A stretch of DNA of 64,000 nucleotides, from NCBI GenBank assembly GCA_014155875.1, contig JACEFZ010013563.1, positions 1 through 64,000 of the forward strand, written 5' to 3'. Below are positions 1-11,926 of the stretch, in pieces. Under the pieces are notes generated by a model. The model saw only the letters and a list, made by a program, of their open reading frames with translations. It was not told the DNA's origin and did not search any database. The number at the start of each line of letters is the position of its first letter. Positions within the stretch are counted from its first letter, which is position 1. Origin of the DNA: Cepaea nemoralis. Lineage: Eukaryota; Mollusca; Gastropoda; Stylommatophora; Helicidae. The position numbers and the translations under genes are program-made.

Positions 1-955
1 AGTAATGAGTTAAGTTAACTTCTGGTGGTGGAATTCCGCGAAGCACAACTTTTCTGATGTAATGCAGTTCATAAGAGCCCTTATCTAACTAAATTGTGAC
101 ATAAATTTAAATATTTATTCCATCAAACCCTATTTATTCAATAGATGAAGCAGAAAGGAAAGATTGATTTCTCTTTCAGCTTTCTAGTTTGTAAATAGGC
201 ATAGATAAGTCTGTTTTAGAACAAGGCACTTGTTCTAGTACACGAACTGTCATTTTAGCTGTAGATAGTGATAGCATTTTTAACAGTGTTTCTGCTGAAA
301 TTCACAAGATTGCTTTAGAATCATCACTTCGTATAGTTGTCTAGAATAGAATGTAGTATTATTATGCACTTCTTAAAGTTAATAATTATCTTTAAGAATA
401 TCAGAGATTGCAGTATTCGAAGAGAGTAGTAGATTGTCAGTTAGCCCGGGAATCGGCTTTGCTGGTCAGAATGGAACAGTCAAACATTTTTCACTTCAGA
501 GATTTTAATGTATAATAATATATTTCAATTGACATTACAAACACTGGATACCATTCCTGGGCCTTTGATACATCTGGTCATCAGTTCAATCTAAGGACTA
601 ACAAGCTCACCTGGGATCCAGACATTCTGCCGTCCTTATTTGAAAATTTGGTCACACTATCTTTCACGTCTGTTCATCAGGCATGTTTTAGGAAGAATGC
701 GCTATTAACATATTCTACGCGGGTTTTCAAATTGAGGCGGTGTCACATGTATGTTTTGTCCAATGGTCTCCTGAGCTTTGGCTGATGAAATGTTTTCTTA
801 GAATTGACGTCATCTTCTGTCAATTGTTCAAGTTTCAGTTTGATGTGATGTTAATTTTGCAGTTCTGGTTTCAGTTTGCTCCTGTAGTCAATTGTTATAT
901 ATTGTCTCCTCTTCTTGGCTTGAATTCTTGTCAACTGAATAATGGTGGTTAGCAA
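1..955. other. No recognised feature
   Basis: I see no coding region, RNA gene or clear repeat boundary here. The minus strand from about 700 upward might be a decayed extension of the hAT transposase relic that follows, but frames are too broken to align by eye. Confidence 0.5.
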
Positions 956-1470
956 TTATGCCACACTGTCCATGAATTGACAGATTTCCTCGATCAGCTG
1001 GAAAAATCTACTGAGAACTTTTCGCCATTTAGCAACTGCACCTCTGTATGATAAGGCATGTCGCCGAACGCCGACTCTATTTCCTGCAAAATTGGCTCTG
1101 ATTAAGTTAACGGTTTGTGTTACAGTGCTCATTACATCTTCCATGTTGAGGACTTTACCACACAGCGATCCTTGGTGTATGATGCAGCGATATGCTATTA
1201 ATTCACAAGTACAGTTCCCCTGCATCTTTAACCTCATCCTTTCAACTAGTACACTTTTTTCGCCACACATCGCTGGTTCTCCATCCGTTATCAGTCCAAC
1301 GAGTTTGTCCCAAGGCAGGTTCATGTTGGTTAAACTCTGACATTCGTTGTCAAAAAATGTATGTTCCTGTCGTTGTCCCATGCATGGATTTCATGTCCAA
1401 TATTTCTTCTGTAGTATTCAAACTGAAATCCACTCTACGGATGAAGATGGCGAGTGTTTAGTTGGTCATG
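956..1470 (-). pseudogene. hAT transposase fragment (ZBED5/GTF2IRD2-like)
   Basis: The open part (956-1381) encodes 141 residues with the blocks typical of Charlie-like hAT transposases of the ZBED5/GTF2IRD2/SCAND3 type: LPWDKLVGLITDGEPAMCG (a catalytic-core Asp block), a C-x-H-like CIIHQGSLCGK block, and KWRKVLSRFFQLIEEICQFM matching the family's 'RGKVLKRFFELREEI' segment. Upstream on the same strand (to about 1470), a different frame reads EEILDMKSMHGTTTGTYIF, the family's usual preceding block, so one frameshift lies near 1380. There is no BED finger, no dimerisation domain and no recognisable TIR. It is a dead internal piece. Family assignment is from motif recall. Confidence 0.75.
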
Positions 1471-1560
1471 CGTCGAAGTACATTTTGTTTCTGCAGCGAG
1501 GCGAGGTCGCCATTTGGAGGTGACAGGTTCGAATCCCGGTCGGTAACAATAGCTTTCAAA
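1455..1560 (+). repeat. Possible tRNA-derived SINE head
   Basis: A perfect pol III B box, GGTTCGAATCC, lies at 1526-1536 and is followed by CGG, as in a T-arm. An A box upstream is not clean and no tail or target-site duplication was found, so this may be a SINE fragment or a tRNA-like relic. Confidence 0.4.
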
Positions 1561-1644
1561 TTGTATGTTGTCTAGTGCGTCCTCTAGTCTCTACTTCTTT
1601 CTTCTCCTTCTGTGAGCCCAAGCAAGACTATGTGTGTTTATTTA

Positions 1645-2090
1645 TGTAACTGATGAATGATAATACGATGGCCCACTTCAGAAAGATTCTGCAGCAAAGG
1701 AAGCGACAAATTTCCCTTGATAGTTTCTTGGTGCAGAAATATTCCTAGTCAGCTGCCAAGAAACAACGATAAGATACTCCTGAAACTAATGATTCAGAAT
1801 AACAAAGAAAGTGACAAATTTCCCATGATCGTTTCCTTGGTAATAAAGATAGACTAAATCTTTTTTTTTATTTTACATTTAATTCATTTGGTTGTTTTCT
1901 TTCTCTTTATTTAATACGTGAAGTACACGTATTCTTTGCGCTTTTGTCAGGTAAACTACTGGATGTAAATAAAAAAGATCGATTCTTTCATCTTGAAAAG
2001 GATTGTTTTTATTTCATGGATTTCATTGTTTCGGGTTACGAACGTTTCTGGTTACGAACCGAATTAAGTTCGAAACGCGAGGTACCAGTG
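1645..2090 (+). mobile_element. 3' end of a Tigger/pogo-like DNA transposon
   Basis: Reading through stops from about 1645 gives MAHFRKILQQRKRQISLDSF, which resembles the C-terminal tail of Tigger (pogo/Tc1-mariner superfamily) transposases; a second, decayed QRKRQISHDRFL copy follows near 1805. The right end, read on the minus strand, is CACTGGTACCTCGCGTTTCG, a Tigger-style TIR rich in the GGTACCTCG motif, ending at 2090 and followed by TA (2091-2092), the expected target dinucleotide. The 5' TIR and most of the transposase are absent. The sequence right of the TA is LINE-B RT, so this element had jumped into a LINE-B copy. Confidence 0.7.
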
Positions 2091-2177
2091 TACTTATACA
2101 GATGACACCGCTTTCTCCCCTACAATATACATATCTATAGTAAACATTCTCCACAACTTCAGACAGTTTGGTGAAGT

Positions 2178-2372
2178 CGCAAAACGTCGCTTAAACAGGG
2201 TCGACTTCATTGCACAGGGCTTTTATCCCATGTAGTTCCGCGTCTTTCCGCAGCTCAGAACGCGTCGCACAAAGCGTGAAATCCGTTGCTCTAGCGACGA
2301 CCCCCCGGAATCGAATCCACAACCTTTGGAGCCCGAGTCAGACGGCTTGGTCACTTCGTCACGGAGACTCCC
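2178..2372 (-). mobile_element. tRNA-derived SINE, 195 bp, with 10-bp TSD
   Basis: On the minus strand the head reads GTGACGAAGTGACCAAGCCG (A-box-like), followed by a B box GGATTCGATTCC, then a body ending in ACGTTTTGC. It is flanked by the direct repeat ttggtgaagt at 2168-2177 and 2373-2382, and it interrupts the LINE-B coding sequence, which continues unbroken across the gap when compared with 23.70-23.75 kb. No poly(A) tail is visible. Confidence 0.75.
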
Positions 2373-2584
2373 TTGGTGAAGTAATTGGCGCCAAAATACA
2401 CATACAGAAATCTCAAATAATGGGTCTGGCGAAGTGGAAGAATAAAACGGATTTCCCCCCAGATCTAACAGACACAGACAACACGAAAGTATATGGGATC
2501 ACATTTCCATCGATGCCAGAAAACAAAACCACATTGAAACATATATTCACTGACAAAACAAATTACAGGAATACTATATTTGAA

Positions 2585-3580
2585 AGACCTTAGAGTTGTA
2601 AAAAACATATTTTGGAAACAACAAGCTGCCATCAGAATTGATAACGATGCAGGTCAATATCAGCCTATTAAAAGAGGTGTGAGACAGGGATGTGTAATGT
2701 CTCTAGATCTTTTTTTCCCTTACAGTGAAAATATTTTCAGAAATATAGAGGGTATGGAAGGAATCAACATTGGGGGACGATACATCAATAACATTAGATA
2801 TGAAGATGATACAGTCTTGATTGCAGACAATGAACAGGACCTGCAAAATTTAGTAGATGCGATTGTTGCACACAGTGAACAACTAGGGTTGGAACTGAAT
2901 ATTAAGAAGACACAGATTATGGTAGTCACTGGGAAGAAGGAAATACCACAATGTGATATACGAGTAAATGGGCATATTCTTAAGCAAGTGAATCGAACGG
3001 TTATCTCGGCACAGTCATAACATCTGATGGGAGATGCCTTGAAGAGATTAGAACAAGAATTGCCATTGCGAAGGTAGCTTTTTGCAAGATGAAAAACATA
3101 CTGACCAATAAAAAGTTATCAATTGAAACGAGAAAAAGAGTGTTGAAGTGCTACATAGAACCTATACTTTTATATGGATGTGAAACTTGGACAATATGTG
3201 TCAAGCTGAAAAACAGCTGATGGCTGTGGAGATGTGGTTTCTGAGGAGAATGCAAAGAATATCACGGACAGACTGAAAAACCAATGAACAAGTCCTTCAA
3301 GAAACAAATGAAGATCATAAACTGATTAGAGAGATTAGACGTAGACAGTCAACATTTTTTGGGCATGTTATGAGAAGAAATGGCTTGAAGAACATGGCGA
3401 CGACTGGCAAGATCATGGGACGAGACCAAGGGGAAGACCGAGAAGTAAATACCTGGATGGCTTGGTCGCATGGCATGGTCGAGACAGGAACAATGAGCTG
3501 ATCCACGACTCTGGTGATCGAGCGAGATGGCAGAACATGACCGCCCACGCTTACCGGCATGGCACATGATGGATGGATGG
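2585..3580 (+). mobile_element. LINE-A copy 1, 5'-truncated RT element
   Basis: Starts inside the RT domain: RGVRQGCVMSLDLF, then YEDDTVLIADN (RT motif C, with the usual A of YADD replaced by E) and KTQIMVVTGKK. Near 2990 the frame shifts; the C-terminal domain continues as YLGTVITSDGRCLEE, YIEPILLYGCETWT and a decayed GRPR-rich tail to about 3565. The 3' end is a short tandem tail of ATGG units. A 9-bp target-site duplication, atatttgaa, is at 2576-2584 and 3581-3589. Type resembles the endonuclease-RT elements often annotated RTE or Nimb; clade not settled. Inactive. Confidence 0.82.
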
Positions 3581-4511
3581 ATATTTGAACAAATTCAAGA
3601 CATCAACAATTTTTAGGAGAAGTGCAGTTGTAAACACCTTCATCATTCCTAATATAATATGTTTAGTTACAGTGTTAGATAACCCCAAAACACACAATCA
3701 CAGACATAAACAAACACATCACATATTTCATCTTCAGCAACACAATTCACAGTATACAACACAAAACACTAATACAGGATACGAAACAAGGATAATTGGC
3801 ACTACACAACTAATATACAAAAATACAAGCACTAAGAATCAACCAAATAGTACAATCAATCAATCAATCAATCATGTGCCATGCCGGAAAGCATGGGCGG
3901 TCATGACTCGCCATTTCACTCGATCACCAGTGTCGTGGATCAGCTCATTGTTCCTGTCTCGTCCATGCCATGTGGCCAAGCCATCCAGATATTTTCCTCT
4001 CGGTCTTCCTCTTGGTCTGTTCCCTTCGATCTTGCCAGTTGTCACTAAGTTCTCCAGTCCATTTCTTCTCATAACATGTCCAAAATATTTTGACTGTCTA
4101 CGTCTAATTTCTCTAATCAATCTACGATTTTCATTTGTCTCCTGTAGTACTTGGTCATTGGTTTTTCTGTCTGTCTATGGTATTCTTTGCATTTTCCTCA
4201 GAAACCACATTTCTGCAGCCATCAGATGTTTTTCAGCTTGACTGCTCATTGTCCAAGTTTCACATCCATACAAAAGAACAGGCTCTATGTATCCCCTCAA
4301 CACTCTTTTCCTCGTTTCAATTGACATCTTTTTATTGGTCAGAATGTTTTTCATCTTGCTAAAGGCTACTTTCGCCATGGCGATTCTTGTTCTAATCTCT
4401 TCAAGGCATCTCCCATCAGATGTTATGACTGTTCCGAGATAATTGTACCGATTCACTTGTTGAAGAATATTCCCATTTACTTGTATATTACATTGTGGTA
4501 CTTCGTTCTTC

Positions 4512-7375
4512 CTAGTGCGAGCAGCGAAAAGCAAAGAAGAAAAGATGTGAATCACTAAAATCACTACCTGGATTCATGCTTCAATATGTCAAGAGACCAA
4601 GTGATGGACAAGGTTCATCAAAAGACGTTCTTCCTCAATCTACAATTGATAAGGATTCCTCCCATGCTGACAGCATGCATTCTTCAAAAGAGCAACTAGA
4701 GCCAGAAATGGAAGAGAATCACGAGATTGATGCAGAAATACATAATGAAATAGCAGTGGATGAAGTTGAAACAGAAATGCATGCTGAAGATGATTCTCGT
4801 CATGATACTGTAAATGTGATGAGTCAAGTGGATGAGAAAAATTGGAATATTGTATCTGATGCTTCTTTCTGGAATGCACCAGTTCCAGATCATTTTCGAA
4901 TTGAAATTATCAAAAGAGGAAGTTGTTCTTTTCAGAACAAGGATAGGCCTTTCAGTACTGTGACAAGGCAATGTGCAAAGACTAAAGGAGATGTGCGCCA
5001 GCTGTCAAAAGAATGGTTCTACAAGACGATGCCAAATGGTGAGAAAATACTGCGGTCATGGATGGTTTACTCGCTCGTCAGTGAGAAATTATACTGCTTT
5101 TGCTGCAGACTCTTTGCTGTTAATGTAACAGAACAAACATCAAAATTTGTCACTGGGTTTCAGCAGTGATGGAAGCTGAGCCCAAAATTACATAATCATG
5201 AGATATCGGATGACCATCTAGGTTGCCTTGAAAAATGGAAAATCATTGGCAGCAGGCCTTAAGCTGCACAAAACAATTGATGCCGACTGTGTTGCTGTAA
5301 TGGATAGGGATAAAAAAAATGGAGGGATATCTTGCACAGGTTGCTTGATATCACATTGTTTCTTGCTAAGCAAAATCTAACATTTCGTGGCCATAAGGAA
5401 GATGCATCTTCGTTGAATAAAGGAAACTTTCTTGAGATGGTTGAGATGCTTTCTAAATATGACACTGTGTTGAAAGAGCACCTAATGAGATTAAAGCGAA
5501 CTACATCTGTAACAGTAAAAGCATCCGTATCTTATCTTTCACCAGAAACTCAGAATGAATTTATACCTGTTCTGGCAAATCATGTGAAGGAAATTCTTGT
5601 AAATGATATAAAGGCTGCAAGGTATTTTGGAATTATGTTCGACAGCACACCTGACATATCACACACTGACCAGATGTCTGAGGTGATCAGATATGTGAAA
5701 ATCCACAATGGGGAAGTTGAAGTGAGAGAAGTGTTTCTAGGATTTTTCCCTTTAAAGGGGAAAAAAGCTGATGACCTCAGTTCAGACATTTTAAAAAATC
5801 TAGAAAGTGATGGACTTGACATAATGATGTGCAGAGCTCAAGGTTATGATAATGCTGCCACAATGTCTGGAATTCATGGAGGTGTTCAAGCCATTCTGAA
5901 AAGAAAGAATAAGAAAGCTATTTTTAACGGATGCGTGGACCATTCGCTTAACTTGTGTGGTCAACACTCTTTTGCTGAAAATGCTTTATGTGTAACATTT
6001 TTTGGAACTCTTGAGAGAATGTATTCCTTCTTTGCTGCTTCCACCCATCGATGGGATGTTTTAATTGAACACACTGCAATGTCGATTAAAAGGCTATCAA
6101 CAACACGCTGGAGTGCACATCGTGCTGCTGTTAAACCGGTGAAAGATAAGTTTGATGAATGTGTGGCGGCGATTGAAGCTCTATGTGATCCTCGTGAAAA
6201 TGTGGAAACAAGAGGTGCAGCACAAGGTCTTTTACCTGCTGTCTGTGATTTCACGTTTCTGTGCTACCTTTACTTATGGGCTGTTGTACTTGATGAAGTT
6301 AATTTGACACAGCAGTATCTGCAGACTAAAGGCTTAACTCTTGACAAAGTAGTGACCAAGTTAGAGGCATTAAGACTTTTTCTGCAGGAGAAGCGCAGTC
6401 ACTTAGTGGAGCATGCAATTGAACAGGCACTTTTATAAGCAGACCAATTTGGAATAACAGTAGAGAGAAGATTAAGGTTCAAGAAGAGAATGGCAGGGGA
6501 ACAACTCAGAGATGCTGGACTCACTATGCAAGAAGAAAACAGTAGGGCGATGCTGGAGTGTATTGATCGTTTTCATTCTGAACTCCAGACCAGATCAACA
6601 GCGATCAAGGAAGTAGCAAATATGTTTGAGGCTGTTCAAGCCAAGAGTCTTCTATCAGCAACTGAAGAAGAGTTGCTGGTGTCAGTTCCAAAATTGACCA
6701 CTTTCTATGATGAGCTATCCGAAGTAGAGCTTTTAAAAGAAATACCAAGGCTGAGAAGACACCTGAAGGCAGCAGATATTGATATCCACAAAGCCAAAGA
6801 CTGGTCAATATTTGATATTTTAAAATTCATAGTTGACTGGGATTTCCTTGAATCTCTCCCAATACTCTCACTAAGCCTACAACTATTTCTTACGATCTGT
6901 GTGTCTGTGGCTTCATGTGAGAGGAGCTTTTCAAAACTGAAACTTATAAAGAACTATTTGCGATTAACCATGGGACAGTCAAGACTTTCTGATCTGGCTA
7001 TATTATCAATTGAAAGTGATATGGTGAAAGATATTGATTTTGATGATGTGATTGCCAGGTTTGCAGCTTTGAAGACCAGGATGGGAAACTTTTAATTTTA
7101 AATAACAGAAATTTTAATGTTAAATAACAAAAAATTAACTTTGTCCGAGTTTGTCGAAGTTCTTTATTTATGTTTTACCTGAAGTATTGAAGTTATATTG
7201 TTCAATTTGTTTTCTTTCTTATGTCCTTATTAACTTTTTGACTTATTTTACAAACATTACTATATGCGATTATATATGGTACAGGAACACTCGGAAGACG
7301 ACCATGTTGAAAGTCTAGAGGGGTGACACCAAGAGTTTACCGCACTGGGTGACACCAACCCCAGTGACGCCACTG
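4512..7375 (+). mobile_element. hAT DNA transposon 1 (ZMYM/TTF-type), 5' TIR lost
   Basis: The right end, read on the minus strand, is CAGTGGCGTCACTGGGGTTG, a typical hAT TIR, ending at 7375. The flanking ctagtgac (7376-7383) matches ctagtgcg (4512-4519) at six of eight bases, so the target-site duplication is only partly preserved. The left side lacks any CAGTGGCG terminus: the transposase reading starts almost at the junction, implying loss of the 5' end. It interrupts LINE-A copy 2 in its RT domain. Confidence 0.78.
4576..7095 (+). pseudogene. hAT transposase, ZMYM1-like with TTF zinc finger
   Basis: Three open stretches are colinear: 4576-5169, 5332-6438 and 6490-7095. The first has an acidic N-terminus then a TTF-type zinc finger region (GSCSFQNKDRPF ... 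EWFYKTMPNGEKILRSWMVY ... LYCFCCRLF). The second has the DUF4371-like FRGHKEDASSLNKGNFLEMV, catalytic-type blocks FDSTPDISHTDQMS and AQGYDNAATMSG, a C-x-x-H-like CVDHSLNLCG, and TTRWSAH. The third ends in the hAT dimerisation domain (SVASCERSFSKLKLIKNYLR). A frameshifted, stop-rich gap (5170-5331) and stops at 6438 separate them, so no full product can be made. It could recall a domesticated ZMYM gene, but the TIR, the breaks and the nesting argue for a dead transposon. Confidence 0.85.
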
Positions 7376-8030
7376 CTAGTGACGACCATAACCTGTGTCT
7401 TCTTACAATTTAATTCCAACCCCAGCTGCTCACTGTGGACAACAACCGCGTCTACTAATTGTTGCAGATCCTGTGCATTGTCTGCAAATAGTACACGGCA
7501 TCAATAATTCAGTCCGACACACACTAGCATTATATTACATTGCAATAAGAATACACAGGCTTGGGGAAATAGGCAAAACAATACCGCACTATTACGGCAC
7601 ACAACCACAATTGTACAGAACATGTATGCAAGCAATACAAGGTAATGAACATTTAACACAGCAGACAACCACGCAGATATACTTATACTTAGTGAAACAA
7701 CAAGCACCAACATCAGACATGATAATCTAGATGATACAAATACTACATTAAAGACTATACTTGTACTTTCACTAACTTACGCAACAAACACATCACATCC
7801 AAAGCCAAAGACATAATATACAGACTGCTTTTCATCAATTAGGCTTATAGAACCTTTATTTACATATTTACAATACCCATCATAGGGGAAAATGAATCAG
7901 CACATTTTCCTTCTTTGTCACCGGAAACTTGTTTAAATATAACTAAGTGTGAATGAGAATACTTGGAGTATGAAATAATTCCTATTGAAAGAAAGGGATA
8001 TAACAACATAACACTTATTTCATGGGACAT

Positions 8031-10030
8031 GAGGTCAGCATGGCCGAATGGATAAGAACGCGTGTTGTTAAACATCCGGTGTGCTGATGCCGAGGTAAGG
8101 GCTTCAACCCTTACACCAGACAGTTGGACTAAAATGTTTATCTCTCGTCCTTGACTTGTGGACGTAAATTACAAGTACCTCTGAAGTCGGAGTGGGTTCG
8201 CCTGAGTCCACGCGCAAAATTCAGTCCAGCACTACTAGAAGCAGTGTGTATAGACTAAGATTGGGGTCAAAACCTAGCAAAGGGAAAAATATTGTCAAGG
8301 GACATTACTTAAAGTAAGATAAATGTGCTATTTGATTTAAATAACTATAGTTTTGTCTATCTTTTTGTAAAGAGTTTTATGGAAATTAACAAATGCTGGA
8401 TGTAGCATAAAAGAATTGTAACAAGTTTAAGTAATCTTCTAAGATCATGTAAAACTAAGGGCTTTGTTTTACTTGTGGGAAAATGTTAAAAGCCATCTTT
8501 CTATTTCTCTTTGATATTACATTAAATATGACGACGGCCTGGACAAACGAACCAAGAAACGGACCTAGGCCTAATAAATTTTTATTTATAATTAAAAAAA
8601 AAAAAAAAAAAAAAAAAAACGGACTTACCGGACCCCTCACCCAGCGTCACAGACATCGTCTGCGCACAACATAAGTCAGATAGCACTGGCACATAAATAT
8701 ATTAATAATTGTCTGCACAACATAAGTCAGACTTTACTGGCACATAAATATAGTAATAATCTACGCACCATGAACCACCGCTATTATAACCGATGCCGTA
8801 CGGGCTGGTTGAAACAAGGTGGAAAGTTTTGTTTTTTTTCCAAATTGGACGGACGGACGGACCTCACGAAACTCTTGGATCTAGATTTTAGAACATCTTA
8901 TTTTGACTGGCGTTTAAAAGCCACAATCACACTCAAATTAATATCCTGTGTTAGTAGAGGCTTGTCCTGATAAAGGAGAACCGCTTGTGGACAACAATCA
9001 CCTTCAATTCAGAGCGCAAATCGCACGTGGTGAAGGGATCAAGGACCGCAGTTCGTAATCCCGCAAAACCGCGTTCGACATAAGCTAGGGCAGATTTGGC
9101 AGCAGACCTTCTTGCGTTTGTTTGGTTACGAAAATGGTATGGGTGCTGAGCCATTCTCCCTGGTCTAGGATTTAGCGACGTTCTACGTAATCCCGTATAT
9201 CCACGTGAGGAACTTAACTTGCGCGAGAATCAGTATCGGTTCTCGTCGCGTTGGTAACTTACGGGGTATGTGAGCCGGCCGCTCAGAAAGCAATGGCAAA
9301 CTACTGAGAGTAATCTTGCCTAGTACATCAACAGCAGCTGAAAAATGCTGGTGTTGACTGCAACGTCCCGTAAGGGATATGCAACAATTTTTATTTAAAT
9401 GGTTGCCGGTCGTTCAGAAAGCAATGGCATACTACTACACGTATACTTGCCAAGAGATCACAACAGCAACAATAAAAGAAATGCTGGTGTTGACAGCGAT
9501 GTCCTGTAAATGATATGCAACAGACGAACTGTCACAACCACGTGCTAAGAGTTCATATACTCTCGATACAGATTTGAAAAACGCTTTGGGAACAATGTGA
9601 ATTCGCATTCACATAAAGCATATTTTCTAACGTGTCAATTTACGCTATGTAAAAACCGGATTATTCACTATGTTTCAACTGCACTTTCCAGGACAGACTG
9701 TGCGTTATTGTTTGGAATTGATTTTTTTTTTTTTTTATTTTTTTTTTTTTAGCTCGCTCGCTCGCTTTGAACCCAAGCGTAGTCCATACAAACTATTTAT
9801 AGTGTTGATGTACTGAATTTTGCATGTGAATTAGCTTTCCTTATTAGCAATGTCCCTCGCCATCAGGCTCCGACTTCAGAGGTACTTGTAATTTGCGTCC
9901 TCAAGTCAAGGACGACAGGTCAACATTTCAGTCCAGCTGTCCGGTGTAGGGGATGATCCGCTTACCTCGGCATCAGCACAGCGGATGTTTAAGAACACGC
10001 GATCTTACTCATTTGGCCACGCGGACTTGC
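8031..10030. mobile_element. FB element copy 1: foldback with tRNA-like ends
   Basis: The left arm begins with a tRNA Ser/Leu-like head: A box TGGCCGAATGG at 8041-8051 and a B-box-like AGGGCTTCAACCC near 8098-8110. The right arm (about 9860-10030) is the inverted copy, seen as catttggccacgcgg and tcaaggacgacaggtcaac. Homology continues inward through the 'gcaatggcaaactact' and 'gggatatgcaac' blocks, so arms are several hundred bp. The middle differs from copies 2 and 3 by an A-rich insertion (poly(A) near 8595) and a 51-bp tandem duplication. No transposase is present. LINE-B ORF1 starts 70 bp downstream. It could also be two inverted SINEs mobilised together. Confidence 0.65.
8664..8765 (+). 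repeat. 51-bp tandem duplication
   Basis: Two units starting gcacaacataagtcaga at 8664 and 8715 lie side by side inside the core of FB copy 1; they differ at several positions, so the duplication is not very recent. Confidence 0.8.
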
Positions 10031-10757
10031 GAACTGACATTCTAAAAGATATTGTGTTTTTGTTTTCAATTATTATTACTGAAAACAACACGTTATCGAT
10101 ATGAATTCAAATATCACTAAATTTGCCGTTCCAGGGACAACTACGAAGTTACGCAGCTTCACCAGCCTGCTACTGTAATTTCCTCTATTACAGGTACCTG
10201 GGGCTGAGGCGAAATCGACGCCAGCTTTTATTGTTAGTGCCTTAACTGATCCAGAAAGTGTGCCTTCTGGGGAATTTCATCGTCCTGTACAGGTTCGAGG
10301 CCTAGATTAGGTGGTACTTTCACCTGTCAACAGAAGGGCAGAAAGCCGTGTATGACAAGTTACACGGGAAAATGTTCTCTTTACCAAGTCAAAGGATAGA
10401 CATATCACTAGAGCATCTAGAGAAAGAAAGAGACCGTCTGACCATTCACTAATTGCCTGTAGCGATTACTCCTGAAGGAGTTAAAAATACTGTTGCACTG
10501 TGTTACAGGGGATGACAAGGCTGAAGTCTTTAGGCTGAACAATGGGGCTGACAAGTGATGGACACTTTGCAAAAAAAAAAGTAAGTGCCCCATTACATAC
10601 TGATCTACACACCTGAGGTTACTAACAATAATTACAGAGCATTGACTACGATGCCGGGGAGAAAGGCCAATTGTCCTCCGTGTGGTCAAAATAACCAATG
10701 GGCCTAGCAGATGACCACCGATAACACCAGCAGCAGCAGCAATTGGTGTACAAAGTC

Positions 10758-11926
10758 TTTGATGTTCATGAGGGGTTCCAGAGTAGACAGGAAATAATGG
10801 CGGCAGCGCTTGATCTCGAGGATGCGTACAATAGAGTTCGCTATGATATTTTGATGACCGCACTGATGGAGAAGGGGGTCAATAACTGGTTGGTGAACTG
10901 GATAGCAGCCGTCCTGCATTCTCGTCGGGTTGCTCTCCGTAGGGGTGCATGGACCTCAGAGCCACATATTTTAACCCCGAGACTGCCAAGGGATCTGCAA
11001 TCTCACCGGTGCTCTTTAACGTGTATATGAGCAAGATTGCAAACCTAGAAGCACCAGGGGTTGGAAGGATACTAACATTTGCAGATGATGTTCTTGCATA
11101 TAGGCAGGGGAGAGGTAGGAAACAAACAGCCCAGGAGCTGCAGGCGACAGTAGGCAAAGTGATTGATTGGTGCACTGAAATGAGTGCTGTCATTCACGCG
11201 GAAATGGCGGCTGTTTTGTGGTGCTCTCTGCACAACAGGATTGTGAGATATGATGTCCCATGCCTCACGATAGAGGGTAGAAGCGTCAAAAGAGAGAACA
11301 AACTGAAGTATCTAGGAATCACATTTGACAGGAGTCTGTCCTTCACGGACCATGTGGAGACGGTTGTGGACAAGATCACAAAAGGGACTCATGAACTTAA
11401 AACTATGGCTGCAATAGACACAGAACAGAGAATGCTCTTCACACTATACCAGAACTTGATCCTCTCAGTGATTGATTATGGACTAGGACTGCTCACTGTC
11501 TCAAAGAGTCAGCTGGTGAAATTAGAGCGCATACAGGACGAAGCTATTCGGGTCATTCTTGGATGCACCAGAGACACCCCAGTTGTGTGTATGCGTTACA
11601 TCCTTGGTTTGCCGACTGTTGCTAGTAGGCACAAGGTGATGCAAGCGAAGGCATACCTCAGAGTAGCTGCAGACACAGATCATCCGTTGCATGAGGCGCT
11701 GGACGTAGTTAAGGGTCAGAGACTGACAAGAGGGAAATCATGGATGGCTCAGGCGGAGGATACGATCAGACAGGTGTGCATCTTGGAGAACATTAGGCGA
11801 GGAGAGGAGTGGGTCAGAGTGCCAGCGGAGCAGTCAGACTTGTGCAGAGTTATAATCACATTGAGCCGGGAGTGCAGGGAGTGGCCAGCTGGGTCGACGG
11901 AAGTGGAAACCCAGAAACTAATTTAG
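10758..11926 (+). pseudogene. LINE-C reverse transcriptase domain
   Basis: RT motifs in order: AAALDLEDAYNRVRYDIL (motif A), then a one-base frameshift near 10960, GSAISPVLFNVYM (motif B), FADDVLAYRQG (motif C with both catalytic Asp intact), KLKYLGITFDRSLSFTDHV, and a thumb/connection region with LILSVIDYGLGLLT and RIQDEAIRVILGC. The open frame ends at 11926 and the RNase H begins in another frame 20 bp on, so the product would be split. Similar to I/Ingi-type elements known from molluscs and other invertebrates. Needs two frame corrections to be read as one protein, hence called dead. Confidence 0.85.

Larger units (their letters stand above)
3855..7484 (-). mobile_element. LINE-A copy 2, split by a hAT element
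   Basis: On the minus strand the element begins at 7484 with NAQDLQQLVDAVVVHSEQLG and reaches TQVMVVT at about 7384, is broken by the hAT (about 4512-7375), and resumes at 4511 with RKNEVPQC, then NRYNYLGTVITSDGRCLEE, YIEPVLLYGCETWTMSS and, after a frameshift between 4175 and 4120, IREIRRRQSKYFGHVMRRNG with the GRPRGK tail, ending in HGT. The 3' tail is (TGAT)n on the minus strand, next to 3872. An 11-bp target-site duplication caaatagtaca flanks the whole at 3844-3854 and 7485-7495, inside LINE-B copy 0. Confidence 0.85.
2093..7860 (+). mobile_element. LINE-B copy 0 (L1/Tx1-like), heavily interrupted
   Basis: ORF2 pieces of one LINE-B copy run in order: 2093-2177 (just after the YADD box), 2373-2584 (KIHIQKSQIMGLAKWK), 3581-3854 (KTSTIFRRSAVVNTFIIPN) and 7485-7860 (TLALYYIAIRI to CTFTNLRNKHITSKAKDIIY). 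They are colinear with the better copies at 52.3-53.6 kb and 56.9-57.6 kb on the minus strand. Gaps are filled by a SINE, LINE-A copy 1, and LINE-A copy 2 carrying a hAT, each with target-site duplications. The reading frame is broken throughout. It stops near 7855, before the C-terminal zinc-binding motif. Confidence 0.8.

Noticed and set aside
3844..3872. Independent (ATCA)n microsatellite
   Set aside because: It is the 3' tail of minus-strand LINE-A copy 2, as the flanking 11-bp duplication shows.
5332..6438. Possible domesticated ZMYM1-like host gene (368-residue open frame)
   Set aside because: Flanked by frameshifted pieces of the same transposase, bounded on the right by a hAT TIR, and nested in a LINE; no sign of splice structure.
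8035..8120. tRNA-Ser/Leu gene
   Set aside because: A box is good but the acceptor stem does not pair, the B box is imperfect, and the sequence is the repeated, inverted end of the FB element.
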